From positions 124,001 through 188,000 of the forward strand of contig JACKBY010000002.1 in NCBI GenBank assembly GCA_020634335.1: a stretch of 64,000 nt of DNA. The letters are read 5' to 3'. The translations under genes and the position numbers were made by a program. The first letter of the stretch is position 1; each line of letters starts with the position of its first letter. This stretch comes from Promineifilum sp. GTDB taxonomy: Bacteria; Chloroflexota; Anaerolineae; Promineifilales; Promineifilaceae. This document shows positions 42,355 to 51,251 of the stretch, piece by piece. Under the pieces are notes generated by a model. That model was given only the letters and a program-made list of their open reading frames with translations. It ran no database searches and was not told where the DNA came from.

Positions 42355-43359
42355 ATGAAAAAAGCGACGATTATTTTCAATCCGCGAGCTGGTCAACTGA
42401 ACATGACCGACAAGATCGAGCCGGTGGCCGAATTCTGGCGTGAGAGGGGGTGGCGGGTCCATCTGCGGCCGACGGAGGCCCCCGGCCACGCCACCGAGCT
42501 GGCCCGGCGCGCGGCCGACGCCGGAGAACATCTGGTTTTGGCGGCGGGCGGCGACGGCACCATGGGCCAGGTGGCCAACGGCTTGGCCGACAGCGAGACG
42601 ATCCTGGCCCCTTTGCCCGTTGGCACGTCCAATGCACTGGCCCGCGAACTGAAGCTGCCCCGGCCGCAGTTGCTCGATCCGAATGCGCCCCTCATGGCCT
42701 CGGAGGCGCTGCTGGGCGGCCGGGTACACCACGTCGATTTGAATTTCACCCGAAATCGGTCCGGTTCGGGCTATGCCTTGCTCTGGACGGGCATCGGCGC
42801 GGACGGCTTCATCGTGCAACAGATCGAGCCAAGGCCCGTGTGGTCGAAGCGGCTCGGCCCCATCGGCTATAGCATTCAGGCCCTGGCCGTGCTCCACCGG
42901 CTGCCGGCCATGAACGCGGTCGTCCAGGTCGATGATCAGACCATCGAGGACGATCTGCTGCTCATCCTCATCAGCACCACCCGGCTCTATGCCGGTGGGT
43001 TGATCGCGCTGGGCAGCGGGGGGCTGTTCGATGATGGCGCGTTTGAGGTGTGGCTGTTCCGCGCCGGCGAGGTCTCGTCGCGGATCGGCGTGCCGCGTGT
43101 GGGCTTGATGGCGCGCTACCTAACGGAGGTCCAGCTCAATCTCCAGGAATGGGATCCCGGTGTCATCTCGCTGACGGGCAAACGGGTGTTGATCGAGACA
43201 CGACCGAAGATGCCCTGCCAGACGGACGGCGAGTATGCCGGCTACACGCCACTCTCCTGCGAGATCAAGCCCCACGCCTTGCGTTTACTCGTGCCGCCGT
43301 CGGCCCCCTCGACCTTGTTCAACCACGAGGGCGCATTGCTGGCCGAGTTGTTCGGCTGA
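42355..43359 (+). CDS. Diacylglycerol kinase-family lipid kinase
   Basis: The 334-residue protein is of the DAGK/YegS/sphingosine-kinase family, which phosphorylates lipid alcohols with ATP at the membrane. It has the N-terminal KKATIIFNPRAG, the glycine-rich nucleotide loop AAGGDGTMGQVANGLA (about residues 62-77), and PLPVGTSNALARELKLP. The C-terminal beta-sandwich contains LWTGIGADGFIV and the final QTDGEYAGYTPLSCEIKPHALRLLVP. I chose ATG 42355; an ATG nine codons earlier is open too. No strong ribosome-binding site is seen. The lipid substrate cannot be told. Confidence 0.9.
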   Translation: MKKATIIFNPRAGQLNMTDKIEPVAEFWRERGWRVHLRPTEAPGHATELARRAADAGEHLVLAAGGDGTMGQVANGLADSETILAPLPVGTSNALARELKLPRPQLLDPNAPLMASEALLGGRVHHVDLNFTRNRSGSGYALLWTGIGADGFIVQQIEPRPVWSKRLGPIGYSIQALAVLHRLPAMNAVVQVDDQTIEDDLLLILISTTRLYAGGLIALGSGGLFDDGAFEVWLFRAGEVSSRIGVPRVGLMARYLTEVQLNLQEWDPGVISLTGKRVLIETRPKMPCQTDGEYAGYTPLSCEIKPHALRLLVPPSAPSTLFNHEGALLAELFG

Positions 43360-43427
43360 ACCGGCAAGCGGCGGCCGAGCCGGGAGCGGGCGGTTCTGAT
43401 TCCGTCACCCATGGGCCTTGACCACGC

Positions 43428-43455
43428 TTGCAATGTCATCAACTTGACGTAAACT
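43428..43455 (+). promoter_or_regulatory. Promoter of the threonine aldolase gene, leaderless type
   Basis: TTGCAA (43428-43433), a 16-bp spacer and TAAACT (43450-43455) precede the ATG at 43463 by 7 nt. There is no Shine-Dalgarno sequence. Confidence 0.6.
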
Positions 43456-43462
43456 AGCGGGC

Positions 43463-44530
43463 ATGAATCGAATTGATTTTCGCTCCGACACCGTCAGTTG
43501 GCCGACGCCCGCCATGCGCCAAGCCATGGCTGCGGCCGTGGTCGGCGACGACGTTTACGGCGAGGATCCCACAGTGAACGAACTGGAGGCGCTGGCAGCG
43601 GCGCGAACGGGCAAGGAAGCCGGATTGTTCGTCGCCAGCGGCACCATGGGCAACCTCTGCGCCGTGCTGGCCCACGCCGGGCGCGGCGATGAAGCCATCC
43701 TCGGCTCCGACTGCCACGTGTTTTCCTGGGAAGCGGGTGGGCTGTCGGCCTTGGGCGGGGTGGTTCCCCATCCATTGCCTACCGACGACATCGGCCGCAT
43801 GGCCCCCGCCGCGGTCGAGGCCGCCGTGCGCGACGACGATCCCCATTTGCCGCGCAGCCGGCTGGTGCTGGTGGAAAACAGCTATGGTGCCAAGTATGGC
43901 TATCCCCTGCCGCCGGCTTACTTTGCCGACATCGCCGCCGTCGCGCGACGGCACGGCCTGGTGGTTCACATGGACGGCGCGCGGCTGTTCAACGCCGCCG
44001 TGGCCCAGAACATCGCTGCCGCCGAGCTGACGCGCCACGTCGATTCGGTGACCTTTTGTCTGAGCAAGGGGCTTTGCGCCCCGGTCGGATCGGTTCTGTG
44101 CGGCTCGACCGAGTTTATCCACAGGGCGCGGCGAGTGCGCAAGAGCGTGGGCGGGGGCATGCGCCAGGCGGGCATATTGGCCGCGGCCGGTCTCGTCGCC
44201 TTGCGCGAGATGGTCGAGCGACTGGCCGACGACCACGCCCGCGCCCGAACGCTGGCCGAGGGATTGGCCCAGATTTCGGGCGTAACCGTCAACGTAGAGC
44301 GGGTCCGCACCAATATGGTGTTCTTCGATTTAGCCGCTGACGTGCCTGTGTCGGCCGACTACGTGGCCGGCCAAATGCGCGAGGCGGCCGGCGTCTGGGT
44401 GGGCACCAACGGCCCGCGCGGCTTTCGGGCCGTCACCCACTACTGGATCGGCGATGATGATGTGGACATCTTCCTGAGTTCGCTGCAACGTGTCCTGGCG
44501 CGGGCCGCGGCCGGCCCTCTGCCCGCATAA
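43463..44530 (+). CDS. ltaE: Low-specificity L-threonine aldolase
   Basis: PLP enzyme that splits L-threonine or L-allo-threonine to glycine and acetaldehyde. The 355-residue protein opens with IDFRSDTVSWPTPAMRQAMAAAVVGDDVYGEDPTVNELE, the usual start of the family. It has ASGTMGNLCAVLAHAGRGDE, HMDGARLFNAAVA with the PLP Asp, and the PLP-binding Lys202 in CLSKGLCAPVGSVL. RRVRKSVGGGMRQAG follows. It starts from a leaderless-type promoter and is followed 24 bp later by the large kinase gene, which has its own strong ribosome-binding site. Confidence 0.94.
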   Translation: MNRIDFRSDTVSWPTPAMRQAMAAAVVGDDVYGEDPTVNELEALAAARTGKEAGLFVASGTMGNLCAVLAHAGRGDEAILGSDCHVFSWEAGGLSALGGVVPHPLPTDDIGRMAPAAVEAAVRDDDPHLPRSRLVLVENSYGAKYGYPLPPAYFADIAAVARRHGLVVHMDGARLFNAAVAQNIAAAELTRHVDSVTFCLSKGLCAPVGSVLCGSTEFIHRARRVRKSVGGGMRQAGILAAAGLVALREMVERLADDHARARTLAEGLAQISGVTVNVERVRTNMVFFDLAADVPVSADYVAGQMREAAGVWVGTNGPRGFRAVTHYWIGDDDVDIFLSSLQRVLARAAAGPLPA

Positions 44531-44554
44531 CGCATAAATGGTTAGGAGGGATGA

Positions 44555-47500
44555 ATGACCAGCCTTATCGGTCAAACCCTGAATAAACGCTATCGCCTCG
44601 ACGCTTTGCTGGGCGACGGAGGCATGGGCACGGTCTATCGCGCCGCCGACCTCAATCTGGAGCGGCAGGTGGCGATCAAGCTCATGCACAGCCACTTCGC
44701 GCGGCAGGACGAGTTCCGCGCCCGCCTGGTTCAGGAAGCACGCACCGCAGCCCAGCTCGATCATCCGTCCATCGTGCGCGTCTATGACTTCGGAGAGTCG
44801 GAATCGGGGCTGTTCATCGCCATGGAGTACGTCGAGGGCGGCAGCCTGCGCGACCATCTGCGCCGCCTGCAGCGCCTCCAGAAGTATTTGCCCCTCATCC
44901 AGTGCTTGCAGATCGGCATCCAAATCGCCGAGGCGCTGGACTATGCCCACCAGCGCCGCATCGTCCACCGCGATGTAAAGCCGGGCAACATCATCCTGAA
45001 GCGCCTCAGCCGGCCGGACGAAGCCGGGGCGCAGCCTTTTCGCGCGCTGTTGACTGATTTTGGCCTGGTCAAGTTGCAGGAAGGCAGCAGCCTGACGCAG
45101 AGCGGAGCCACGGTGGGCACGCCGACGTACATGTCGCCCGAGCAGTGTGAAGGGCGCGAGCTGGACGGCCGCTCCGATCTCTATTCGCTGGGCGTCGTCC
45201 TTTACGAGCTGGTCGCCAACCGGCTGCCGTTCACCTTCCAGACCCTGACCGAAGCCATCGCCGCCCATCACAATGGCCTGACACCGCCGCCGGTCAGCTC
45301 GGTCCGGCCCGAAGTGCCGCCGATCATCGATTCCCTGCTCGAGCGGGCCATGGCCAAAGCGCCCGCCGAACGTTTCGAGACGGGCGCGCAGATGGCCGAC
45401 GCCCTGCGGAGCGCCTTCGTGGCTCTGGAGGGGTTGCCCACGCGCGTCATGCTCCATCAGGAGCTGGATATCCTCGACCAGGTGGCAGAGCCGCCGGCCG
45501 GGTTCGAGCTGCAAATTCAGACCCCTGGTCACCCGGACAGTATTGTGCCGCTAACGCGCTCGGTCATCACGCTCGGCCGCAACCTCGACAATGACATCGT
45601 GCTGCCGGCCGACGGCGTGTCCCGCCACCACACCCGATTGCAGGCAACATCGCTCGGTTGGGAAGCCGTAGACCTGGGCGGCGTCAATGGCACCTGGCTC
45701 AACGATTACCGCCTTCGACCAGAGGAGCCCACGCCACTCATGGTCGGTTCCCTGTTGCGGGTCGGGCCCTACGAGATGATCTTGCAAGGGCCCGAAATGC
45801 CGCGCGGCGAACGAGAGGCCGGCAAAAACGAACCGATCTCCGCCCCCATCACACCGGGACTCGCCGGGACAGGTTCGGTGTCGGCTCCTGTCGTCGGGTC
45901 GGCCGCCGCAGGGCAAGCGCCCCCAACCGCCTCACAGGTGGCGGAGCAGCCGACGCTGCCGCCAACGCAACCCGAAGCCCCCCTCGCCATCTACATGGCG
46001 CGCAACGCGATTGTCGTCGATGCGGGCCAACGGGCCGAGGTGAAGGTCGATATCGAAAACCGCGGCGAACAGGAAGACCGCGTTACCCTGCGCGTGCAGG
46101 GGCTTGATCCGGCGTGGGTCGATGTTCCCGATGAGTTCGTGATCGTCCCGCCCCATCAGACGGTGTCGGTGCCGTTCGCAATTCAACCGCCGCGCGGCCG
46201 TGGCGCGCCGTCCGGACGCCAGCGCTTGCGCATCGAACTCGTCTCCCAACGCTACCCCCAGGCCAAGATCGGCGTCAGCGCGGCTCTGACAGTCAAGGGT
46301 TTCGCCGCCTTTGAGGCCGAAATTGAGCCGATGGAATTGCGCTTGCCGGGCCGGTTGGTGGTGACCATCCACAATACGGGTAATTTGCCGGACGAATTCC
46401 GCGTGGCCGGGCGCGATCTGCAACAGATCGTCCGCTTCCGTGGCGAGCGCGACGGCATTGTGTTACCGCCGCAACGGTCGGCCAATGTCGAACTTGCTTT
46501 GGAGCCGCGCGAGACGACCTGGTTCGGCGAGGGCGACGTATATCCCTTCGAGATCGAGGTGTCTGGCGCGCGCGGAGGCCGAAAAACGTTGCCGGGTGGC
46601 GCCATTACCCGCGCGCTGGTCCCGAACACGCTGCTCTATGGGCTATTATTCTTGCTGACGTTTGCCTGCGTGATGGGCGGCTGGGCGCTCGTCTCCAATT
46701 GGGGGCGCATTCTGGGCATCGGCGCGACCCCCACGCCCACCCCTACGCTATCCTTCGACCAGATGGCCGCCACCCAATCGGCCGTGGCAATGGCCCAGAC
46801 GGTCGTCGTCGCCACCCAGATCGGCGCGGCTACCCAGGTGGCGCTGACCCAGGCCGTTGAGGGCGACACCGACGGCGACGGGTTAGTCGATACCCAGGAG
46901 ACTGTGCTGGGAACGGACATTAACAACCCCGATACGGACGGCGACGGCTTGCGAGACGGCGACGAGGTGCTCATTTACTCCACCGACCCGCGCAATCGCG
47001 ACACGGATGGCGACATCTTGAGTGATTTCGACGAGGTGAACACCTACAAGACAAACCCGGCGCTGGCCGACACCGACGCCGACGGCGTGTCCGATGGCCT
47101 GGAGGTGGCTCAGGGCACCGACCCCCTGGTGCCCGCCGTGCCCACGACCACGCCCCCGCCGCCTACATTGACCCCGGCATTGGCTACCAGCACGTGGACA
47201 GTCGTCCCGCCGACCTGGACGCCTATTCCAACCGGCACAGCCACGCTGCCCCCAACGGCCACGGCCACAACCCCGGCCACGGCCACAGCCACAGCGACCA
47301 CCCCCGCCCCCGTGGCCGCGCTGACCTGCACGCTTGTTCCGCCGGTCATCGACGGCACGCTCAACGTTGGCGTTGAGTGGCCGGGCACGCCGTTGTTTAC
47401 CTTCCAGCCGGCAGTGACGGGACCGGAGCGTATTGTGCGCGTCTATGGCGTGCGCGACGCGACGCACCTCTATTTCGCTTTTCTCATCAACGATGCCGTT

Positions 47501-47884
47501 AATGAGGGTTCAGATGCGGCGAGACTTTATCTGGATACCACGAACAACGGCAACGATCCCGATACGGCCGACCGGTTCTTTCAGGTAAACCGCAACGGCG
47601 ACCGCCTGATCTGGCCCGGCATCGGCAGCAACATCGACGGCCAGGGGTGGAATTCGACGTATTCCTCGTCCAATTGGGCTTCCGCCGTGGGCGAGCCGGG
47701 CAACGGCCAGTGGGTGGTGGAAATGTCGATTGACGCAGTGGCCGAATTGGGCGCGCTCGCCAACCCCTTTGGTCTGATGGCCGAGGTGTTCTACACCGGC
47801 GATACCTCTGCTTACCCGTCAACCGCTTCAGGGACACAAGCCAATACCTGGCAAGATATCGGCAACGCCATTTGCACGCCTTAA
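44555..47884 (+). CDS. Transmembrane Ser/Thr kinase with FHA, Ig-like, thrombospondin-3 and CBM9-like domains
   Basis: The 1109-residue protein begins with a Hanks-type kinase (1 to about 290): GDGGMGTVYRA loop, Lys42 in VAIK, Asp140 in HRDVKPGN, Asp168 in DFG, and GTPTYMSPEQ. An FHA domain follows (about 328-411, ITLGRNLDNDIVLP and VSRHHTRLQ). A Pro/Ala linker leads to two Ig-like segments (about 480-680) and one membrane helix (about 693-715). Outside come three to four thrombospondin type 3 Ca2+ repeats (about 770-858, DTDGDGLVDTQE type), a Pro/Thr linker and a CBM9-like beta domain (about 918-1109, PPVIDGTLNVGVEWPG). It probably senses a wall glycan or Ca2+. AGGAGGG lies 4 nt upstream. 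Confidence 0.93.
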   Translation: MTSLIGQTLNKRYRLDALLGDGGMGTVYRAADLNLERQVAIKLMHSHFARQDEFRARLVQEARTAAQLDHPSIVRVYDFGESESGLFIAMEYVEGGSLRDHLRRLQRLQKYLPLIQCLQIGIQIAEALDYAHQRRIVHRDVKPGNIILKRLSRPDEAGAQPFRALLTDFGLVKLQEGSSLTQSGATVGTPTYMSPEQCEGRELDGRSDLYSLGVVLYELVANRLPFTFQTLTEAIAAHHNGLTPPPVSSVRPEVPPIIDSLLERAMAKAPAERFETGAQMADALRSAFVALEGLPTRVMLHQELDILDQVAEPPAGFELQIQTPGHPDSIVPLTRSVITLGRNLDNDIVLPADGVSRHHTRLQATSLGWEAVDLGGVNGTWLNDYRLRPEEPTPLMVGSLLRVGPYEMILQGPEMPRGEREAGKNEPISAPITPGLAGTGSVSAPVVGSAAAGQAPPTASQVAEQPTLPPTQPEAPLAIYMARNAIVVDAGQRAEVKVDIENRGEQEDRVTLRVQGLDPAWVDVPDEFVIVPPHQTVSVPFAIQPPRGRGAPSGRQRLRIELVSQRYPQAKIGVSAALTVKGFAAFEAEIEPMELRLPGRLVVTIHNTGNLPDEFRVAGRDLQQIVRFRGERDGIVLPPQRSANVELALEPRETTWFGEGDVYPFEIEVSGARGGRKTLPGGAITRALVPNTLLYGLLFLLTFACVMGGWALVSNWGRILGIGATPTPTPTLSFDQMAATQSAVAMAQTVVVATQIGAATQVALTQAVEGDTDGDGLVDTQETVLGTDINNPDTDGDGLRDGDEVLIYSTDPRNRDTDGDILSDFDEVNTYKTNPALADTDADGVSDGLEVAQGTDPLVPAVPTTTPPPPTLTPALATSTWTVVPPTWTPIPTGTATLPPTATATTPATATATATTPAPVAALTCTLVPPVIDGTLNVGVEWPGTPLFTFQPAVTGPERIVRVYGVRDATHLYFAFLINDAVNEGSDAARLYLDTTNNGNDPDTADRFFQVNRNGDRLIWPGIGSNIDGQGWNSTYSSSNWASAVGEPGNGQWVVEMSIDAVAELGALANPFGLMAEVFYTGDTSAYPSTASGTQANTWQDIGNAICTP

Positions 47885-47908
47885 CATAGGTGATTTGGCT
47901 TGTTTTCT

Positions 47909-47940
47909 GGCCTCTGGTGGCTTCCTTGCGGCCAGAGGCC
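47909..47940 (+). terminator. Hairpin terminator of the kinase gene
   Basis: The 9-bp stem (47909-47917 with 47932-47940) is followed by TTT. It lies 24 nt after the kinase stop and just before the -10 box of the MFS gene. Confidence 0.65.
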
Positions 47941-47951
47941 TTTGGATGTGC

Positions 47952-47957
47952 TAGACT
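47952..47957 (+). promoter_or_regulatory. -10 box TAGACT, leaderless start of the MFS gene
   Basis: TAGACT ends 8 nt before the ATG at 47966, and no Shine-Dalgarno sequence is present. Confidence 0.5.
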
Positions 47958-47965
47958 AAGCGGTT

Positions 47966-49195
47966 ATGCAATTATCCGCTACCGTTCTGGACGAGACCGC
48001 CCGCAGGCGAGGCCTGTACACGGTGATGGCCGTCACCTTCCTGATGAACGCGGGTTTCTTCCTCATTATTCCTCTCGTCTCGGTTCACTACGTCGATCGA
48101 TTGGGCTGGGCTGCGGCCTTCATCGGGCTGGTGTTGGCCGTGCGGCAGTTCACGCAGCAGGGCTTGACCGTCTTCGGAGGCGCATTAGCCGACCGCTTCG
48201 GCCCTCGACGCCTTATCCTGACCGGGATTATGATTCGCACCGTCAGCTTCGTGGTGATGGGCTACGCCGCGCAGCCGTGGGTCTTGCTGTTGTCCGGCTT
48301 CCTGGCGGCCGTCGGGGGGGCGCTCTTCGATGCCCCCCAACGGGCGACGCTGGCGACGTTGGCCCCGGCCGATAAGCTGAACGAGTTCTACGGCCGCCTG
48401 GGCATCCTGCAAAACGTGGCCCGAACAGTCGGCCCCCTCATCGGCGCATTTCTCATCCGCTATGAATTTCAGATCGTGGGACTGGGATCGGCGGCTTTTT
48501 TCCTGGGATCATTTTTCGTGACCCTGCTATTTTTGCCGGCGGTCTGCGTTTCCTCGACCAGTCAATCCGTCCGCGCCGGTCTGAAACTGGCCTCGCACGA
48601 CGTACCGTTCGTCGTCTTCACCACCCTGATGATGGGCTTCTGGTTTATGTGGGTCCAACTCTCCATCGCCATGCCCTTGCAGATTAGGCATCTAACGGGT
48701 CTGGATAGCAGCGTCGGCATCATGTTCACCGTCAGCGCGGTTCTGGCTATCGCCCTGCAGGTGCCGGCCTTGAGGCTGGCGGAACGCTATCTGCGGCCGA
48801 CGCCGACGATCATCGCCGGCATGATCGCCATGGCGCTGGGGATGGGGCTGATCGCGCTGACCCAAAGCGTCCCGGCCTTTTACGCGGCGCTCCTTTTCTT
48901 TTCGCTGGGCACCGTTCTGGCGACGCCCAGCACCCAGACCGTGACGGCCGAAATGGCCGATCCGCGCGCGCGTGGGGCATACTTTGGCGTCGGTTCGCTG
49001 GCAATGGCCGTCGGCGGCGGGCTGGGCCACATCCTCGGCGGAACGCTGGTCGATCTGGCCGCCCAGCGCCACACGCCGGGATTGCCGTGGTTTATCTTTG
49101 CCGGGGTGGGGTTGCTGTCGGCCGCCGGGTTGTGGGTCTTCAACTGGTCGCGTCAATCGCGGCCGTTCTCGCCCGCGCCGATATCAGGCGACTGA
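47966..49195 (+). CDS. MFS transporter, drug-efflux-like (12 TM)
   Basis: The 409-residue protein has about 12 membrane segments. The MFS loop 2-3 signature is GGALADRFGPRRLIL (about residues 72-86). A related loop between helices 8 and 9 is LAERYLRPTPTIIAG. LFDAPQRATLATLAPADKLNEFYGRLGILQNVARTVGPLIGAFL resembles the helix 4-5 region of MdtH/YceL-type exporters. The transported compound is unknown. It starts from a leaderless-type promoter and its 3' end overlaps the convergent FkbM gene by 12 bp. Confidence 0.9.
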   Translation: MQLSATVLDETARRRGLYTVMAVTFLMNAGFFLIIPLVSVHYVDRLGWAAAFIGLVLAVRQFTQQGLTVFGGALADRFGPRRLILTGIMIRTVSFVVMGYAAQPWVLLLSGFLAAVGGALFDAPQRATLATLAPADKLNEFYGRLGILQNVARTVGPLIGAFLIRYEFQIVGLGSAAFFLGSFFVTLLFLPAVCVSSTSQSVRAGLKLASHDVPFVVFTTLMMGFWFMWVQLSIAMPLQIRHLTGLDSSVGIMFTVSAVLAIALQVPALRLAERYLRPTPTIIAGMIAMALGMGLIALTQSVPAFYAALLFFSLGTVLATPSTQTVTAEMADPRARGAYFGVGSLAMAVGGGLGHILGGTLVDLAAQRHTPGLPWFIFAGVGLLSAAGLWVFNWSRQSRPFSPAPISGD

Positions 49196-49936
49196 GACAA
49201 GGCGAGCGAAAATGTCGCCCGACGCCCGTCCGGCCGCCAGCTTCTCCAGTTGCGCCGCCATGCCGGCCGGCGATAGCCATTCGGACGAAGCCCAGCGGTG
49301 GCTTTCGCCGGGGAACCAGTTGAACTCGTAAGCACCCAGCGTGTCCAGACGCGTCAGGCAGGCGCGGGCCACGTCCATGGCGGCGGGGATATATTCGAAG
49401 GAGATGAGCGCCAGGCCTTCGGACAGTCCGCGCAAGACTTCGGCCTCATATCCTTCCACGTCGATCTTGCAGAATGCCGGGCGGCCGTGGTGAGCGATCA
49501 GATCATCGAGTGTTGTCAGCCGCACCGCCTCAACCGTCCGCCAGCGCACGCCACCAAAAGACGGGTCGCCGCCCACAGCGGCCACCCAGTCCTCGGACAG
49601 CGTCGAGACGGTGGGATTGCGGGGGTCGTGGCGCAGGGTGCCCGTGCCCGGCATGGCGCCGACGGCTGCCTGAACCAGCGTCACGTCCGGCGAGCGGCCA
49701 TAGAAGCGGCGCAGCCAGCCCATCAGTTGCGCTTGCGGCTCAACGGCGACCACTCGTGCCCCCAACCGTTGCCAGGCAGCCACGCGGTTGCCGACGTGAG
49801 CGCCAACGTCGAAGCACAGGTCGCCGGGTTGGATTAATTGAGCGTAGAAGCGCTGTAGACGCCGCACCCGGCCGGGCGCATAATAAATAGCCAGCGAGCG
49901 CAGCACCCCGATTTGACTTTCCACTTCCGCGCGCAT
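49184..49936 (-). CDS. FkbM family SAM-dependent methyltransferase
   Basis: The 250-residue protein has the class I methyltransferase loop LCFDVGAHVGNRVAAWQRLGARVVAVEPQ (about residues 40-68). A hallmark of FkbM proteins follows: TLDDLIAHHGRPAFCKIDVEGYEAEVLRGL and ISFEYIP. The family O-methylates sugars, polyketides or small molecules. ATG 49936 begins 15 nt after the stop of the DinB-type gene; a TTG three codons earlier would start 3 nt after it. The two are therefore one transcript. A glycan or lipid target is likely but unproved. Confidence 0.88.
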   Translation of the reverse strand: MRAEVESQIGVLRSLAIYYAPGRVRRLQRFYAQLIQPGDLCFDVGAHVGNRVAAWQRLGARVVAVEPQAQLMGWLRRFYGRSPDVTLVQAAVGAMPGTGTLRHDPRNPTVSTLSEDWVAAVGGDPSFGGVRWRTVEAVRLTTLDDLIAHHGRPAFCKIDVEGYEAEVLRGLSEGLALISFEYIPAAMDVARACLTRLDTLGAYEFNWFPGESHRWASSEWLSPAGMAAQLEKLAAGRASGDIFARLVSVA

Positions 49937-49948
49937 GCCCGGCAAGGC

Positions 49949-50956
49949 TTAAGCTTCTCGTCCCAGATGGCGGGGCAGCGGCGGCAAGTTGAAGGCTCGT
50001 CGCAGGGTGTCGGCGTGTTCTCGCTGGTGCTGGGCCATATCCAGTAGAAAGCCGCACGCCGTCGTCGTCTCCAACCAGGGGGCGGCAAACGGGCGTGCCA
50101 GCGCCTCGTCCGATAATACCTCCGCAAGCAACAGTAAGGCGCGTCGCGTGGCCCGGTAATTGACCCCGACCTCATTGCCGGTCATCTTGACCCACGCCGT
50201 GGCATGACTATTGTTGAAGGCATCAAAATCGGGAATGGGCATTTCGTAGACCGGCTCGCGGCCCACAGCGACGGCCTTCAGGGCGATCACTCCTAGTCGC
50301 TCGTAGTCAACCATGTGACCGATGATCTGTTTGAGCGACCACTCGCCCTCCAGCGGCCGGCTCTCGCGTTCGTCCGCGGGCACAAGCGCCGCCAACGCCA
50401 CAAACTCCTGTTGCGCCAGGGCCAGGACCGGTCGCAGCAGCGCGCGGTGGATAACGCGAAGCGAGGGGTCGGTCGGCGGCCGGGCTGCCCGCCACCGGAC
50501 GATCTCGGCGGCGTGCCCCGCGTCGTGGCGGTAAGGTCGGGTCGCCCAGTCGTGCGGCGGTGGTTGGTCAAGAATCGTGTCGGAGCAGCCGCCGAGCGCC
50601 ATCAGAAAGCCGCGCCGCTCTTTCTGGAGCAAGGCGACCGCCTCGGCAAAGGTCAGGTGGGCGAATTGCGTGTGCTGCACGGCGTGGTGGGCCTCCGGCG
50701 CGGCCTCGGCCGCGTCCGACCGGATGTCCGGGCCACGCCCGTCGGCCGACCGGAAGAGTTCATCGGCCGCACGCGCATCCTCAAGGGCGAGATGGGCCAG
50801 TAGCGTCGCCGCCGTCCACTGATCCAGGATCGGCTCGTGGGTAAGCGCGGTTTCGTCCTCGCCCTCGAATTGCAGCAGGAGATGGGCGCGCTCGGCCGCC
50901 AGCCGGGCCAACAGTTGGGCTTGTGGGAGTGACAAGTTGGGGGCAATGAAATCCAT
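49949..50956 (-). CDS. Duplicated DinB-like four-helix protein
   Basis: The 335-residue protein contains two DinB/YfiT-like units. The first (about 1-165) has ILDQWTAATLLAHLALEDARAADEL and a late HDAGHAAEIVRWR. The second (about 166-335) has LEGEWSLKQIIGHMVDYERLGVIAL and ends with LLDMAQHQREHADTLRRAF. Each has the W(T/S)xxxLLxHL helix and a late H-x-x-E/H segment of the metal-binding triad. The DinB superfamily includes thiol-dependent S-transferases (maleylpyruvate isomerase, bacillithiol transferase). A single-chain tandem is unusual, since the family normally dimerises. AAGGTG precedes the ATG. It is co-transcribed with FkbM. Confidence 0.82.
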   Translation of the reverse strand: MDFIAPNLSLPQAQLLARLAAERAHLLLQFEGEDETALTHEPILDQWTAATLLAHLALEDARAADELFRSADGRGPDIRSDAAEAAPEAHHAVQHTQFAHLTFAEAVALLQKERRGFLMALGGCSDTILDQPPPHDWATRPYRHDAGHAAEIVRWRAARPPTDPSLRVIHRALLRPVLALAQQEFVALAALVPADERESRPLEGEWSLKQIIGHMVDYERLGVIALKAVAVGREPVYEMPIPDFDAFNNSHATAWVKMTGNEVGVNYRATRRALLLLAEVLSDEALARPFAAPWLETTTACGFLLDMAQHQREHADTLRRAFNLPPLPRHLGREA

Positions 50957-51025
50957 GAGTCACCTTGTTGAGCAGGCGCATGGTACTCCACCGGGTAGCA
51001 AACGGCAAACGATCTGCTGTTACGC

Positions 51026-51149
51026 GCAGGGCTTTCAATTGTCGAGGTGTAGCGCTGGATTCTTATCCGGCGGCCGAGAACGAGTTGGGCTGCGGAGCCG
51101 GTTAAGAAACCGGCGCCACGGGGAGCGAGCGATTACTCAAAAACCCTGC
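51026..51149 (-). repeat. Palindromic intergenic element, copy C
   Basis: The 124-bp element starts GCAGGGCTTTCAATT and ends CAAAAACCCTGC. It contains hairpins GCTGGATTCTTATCCGGC (near 51053-51071) and GAGCCGGTTAAGAAACCGGC (near 51095-51114). It is in the same orientation as copy B, lying between the divergent DinB-type gene and a small membrane-protein gene. Confidence 0.82.
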
Positions 51150-51190
51150 TGGTGCGCGTGTCCTGTCCGGGGGTCATCGATCCCGCTAAA

Positions 51191-51217
51191 TTGAACAGAA
51201 CAAAAATGTCCTATAAT
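51191..51217 (+). promoter_or_regulatory. Candidate promoter of the small membrane-protein gene
   Basis: TTGAAC (51191-51196), a 15-bp spacer and TATAAT (51212-51217) lie upstream. The predicted leader of about 28 nt carries AGGAAGG before ATG 51252, so this gene uses a ribosome-binding site. Confidence 0.55.
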
Positions 51218-51251
51218 CAAGCTAACTTGTTGACGAAATCAGGAAGGTTTC

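Noticed and set aside
47190..47320. GCCACAGCCACGGCCACA-type tandem repeat as a possible satellite
   Set aside because: It is in frame and encodes the Pro/Thr/Ala linker of the kinase, so codon-level low complexity explains it.
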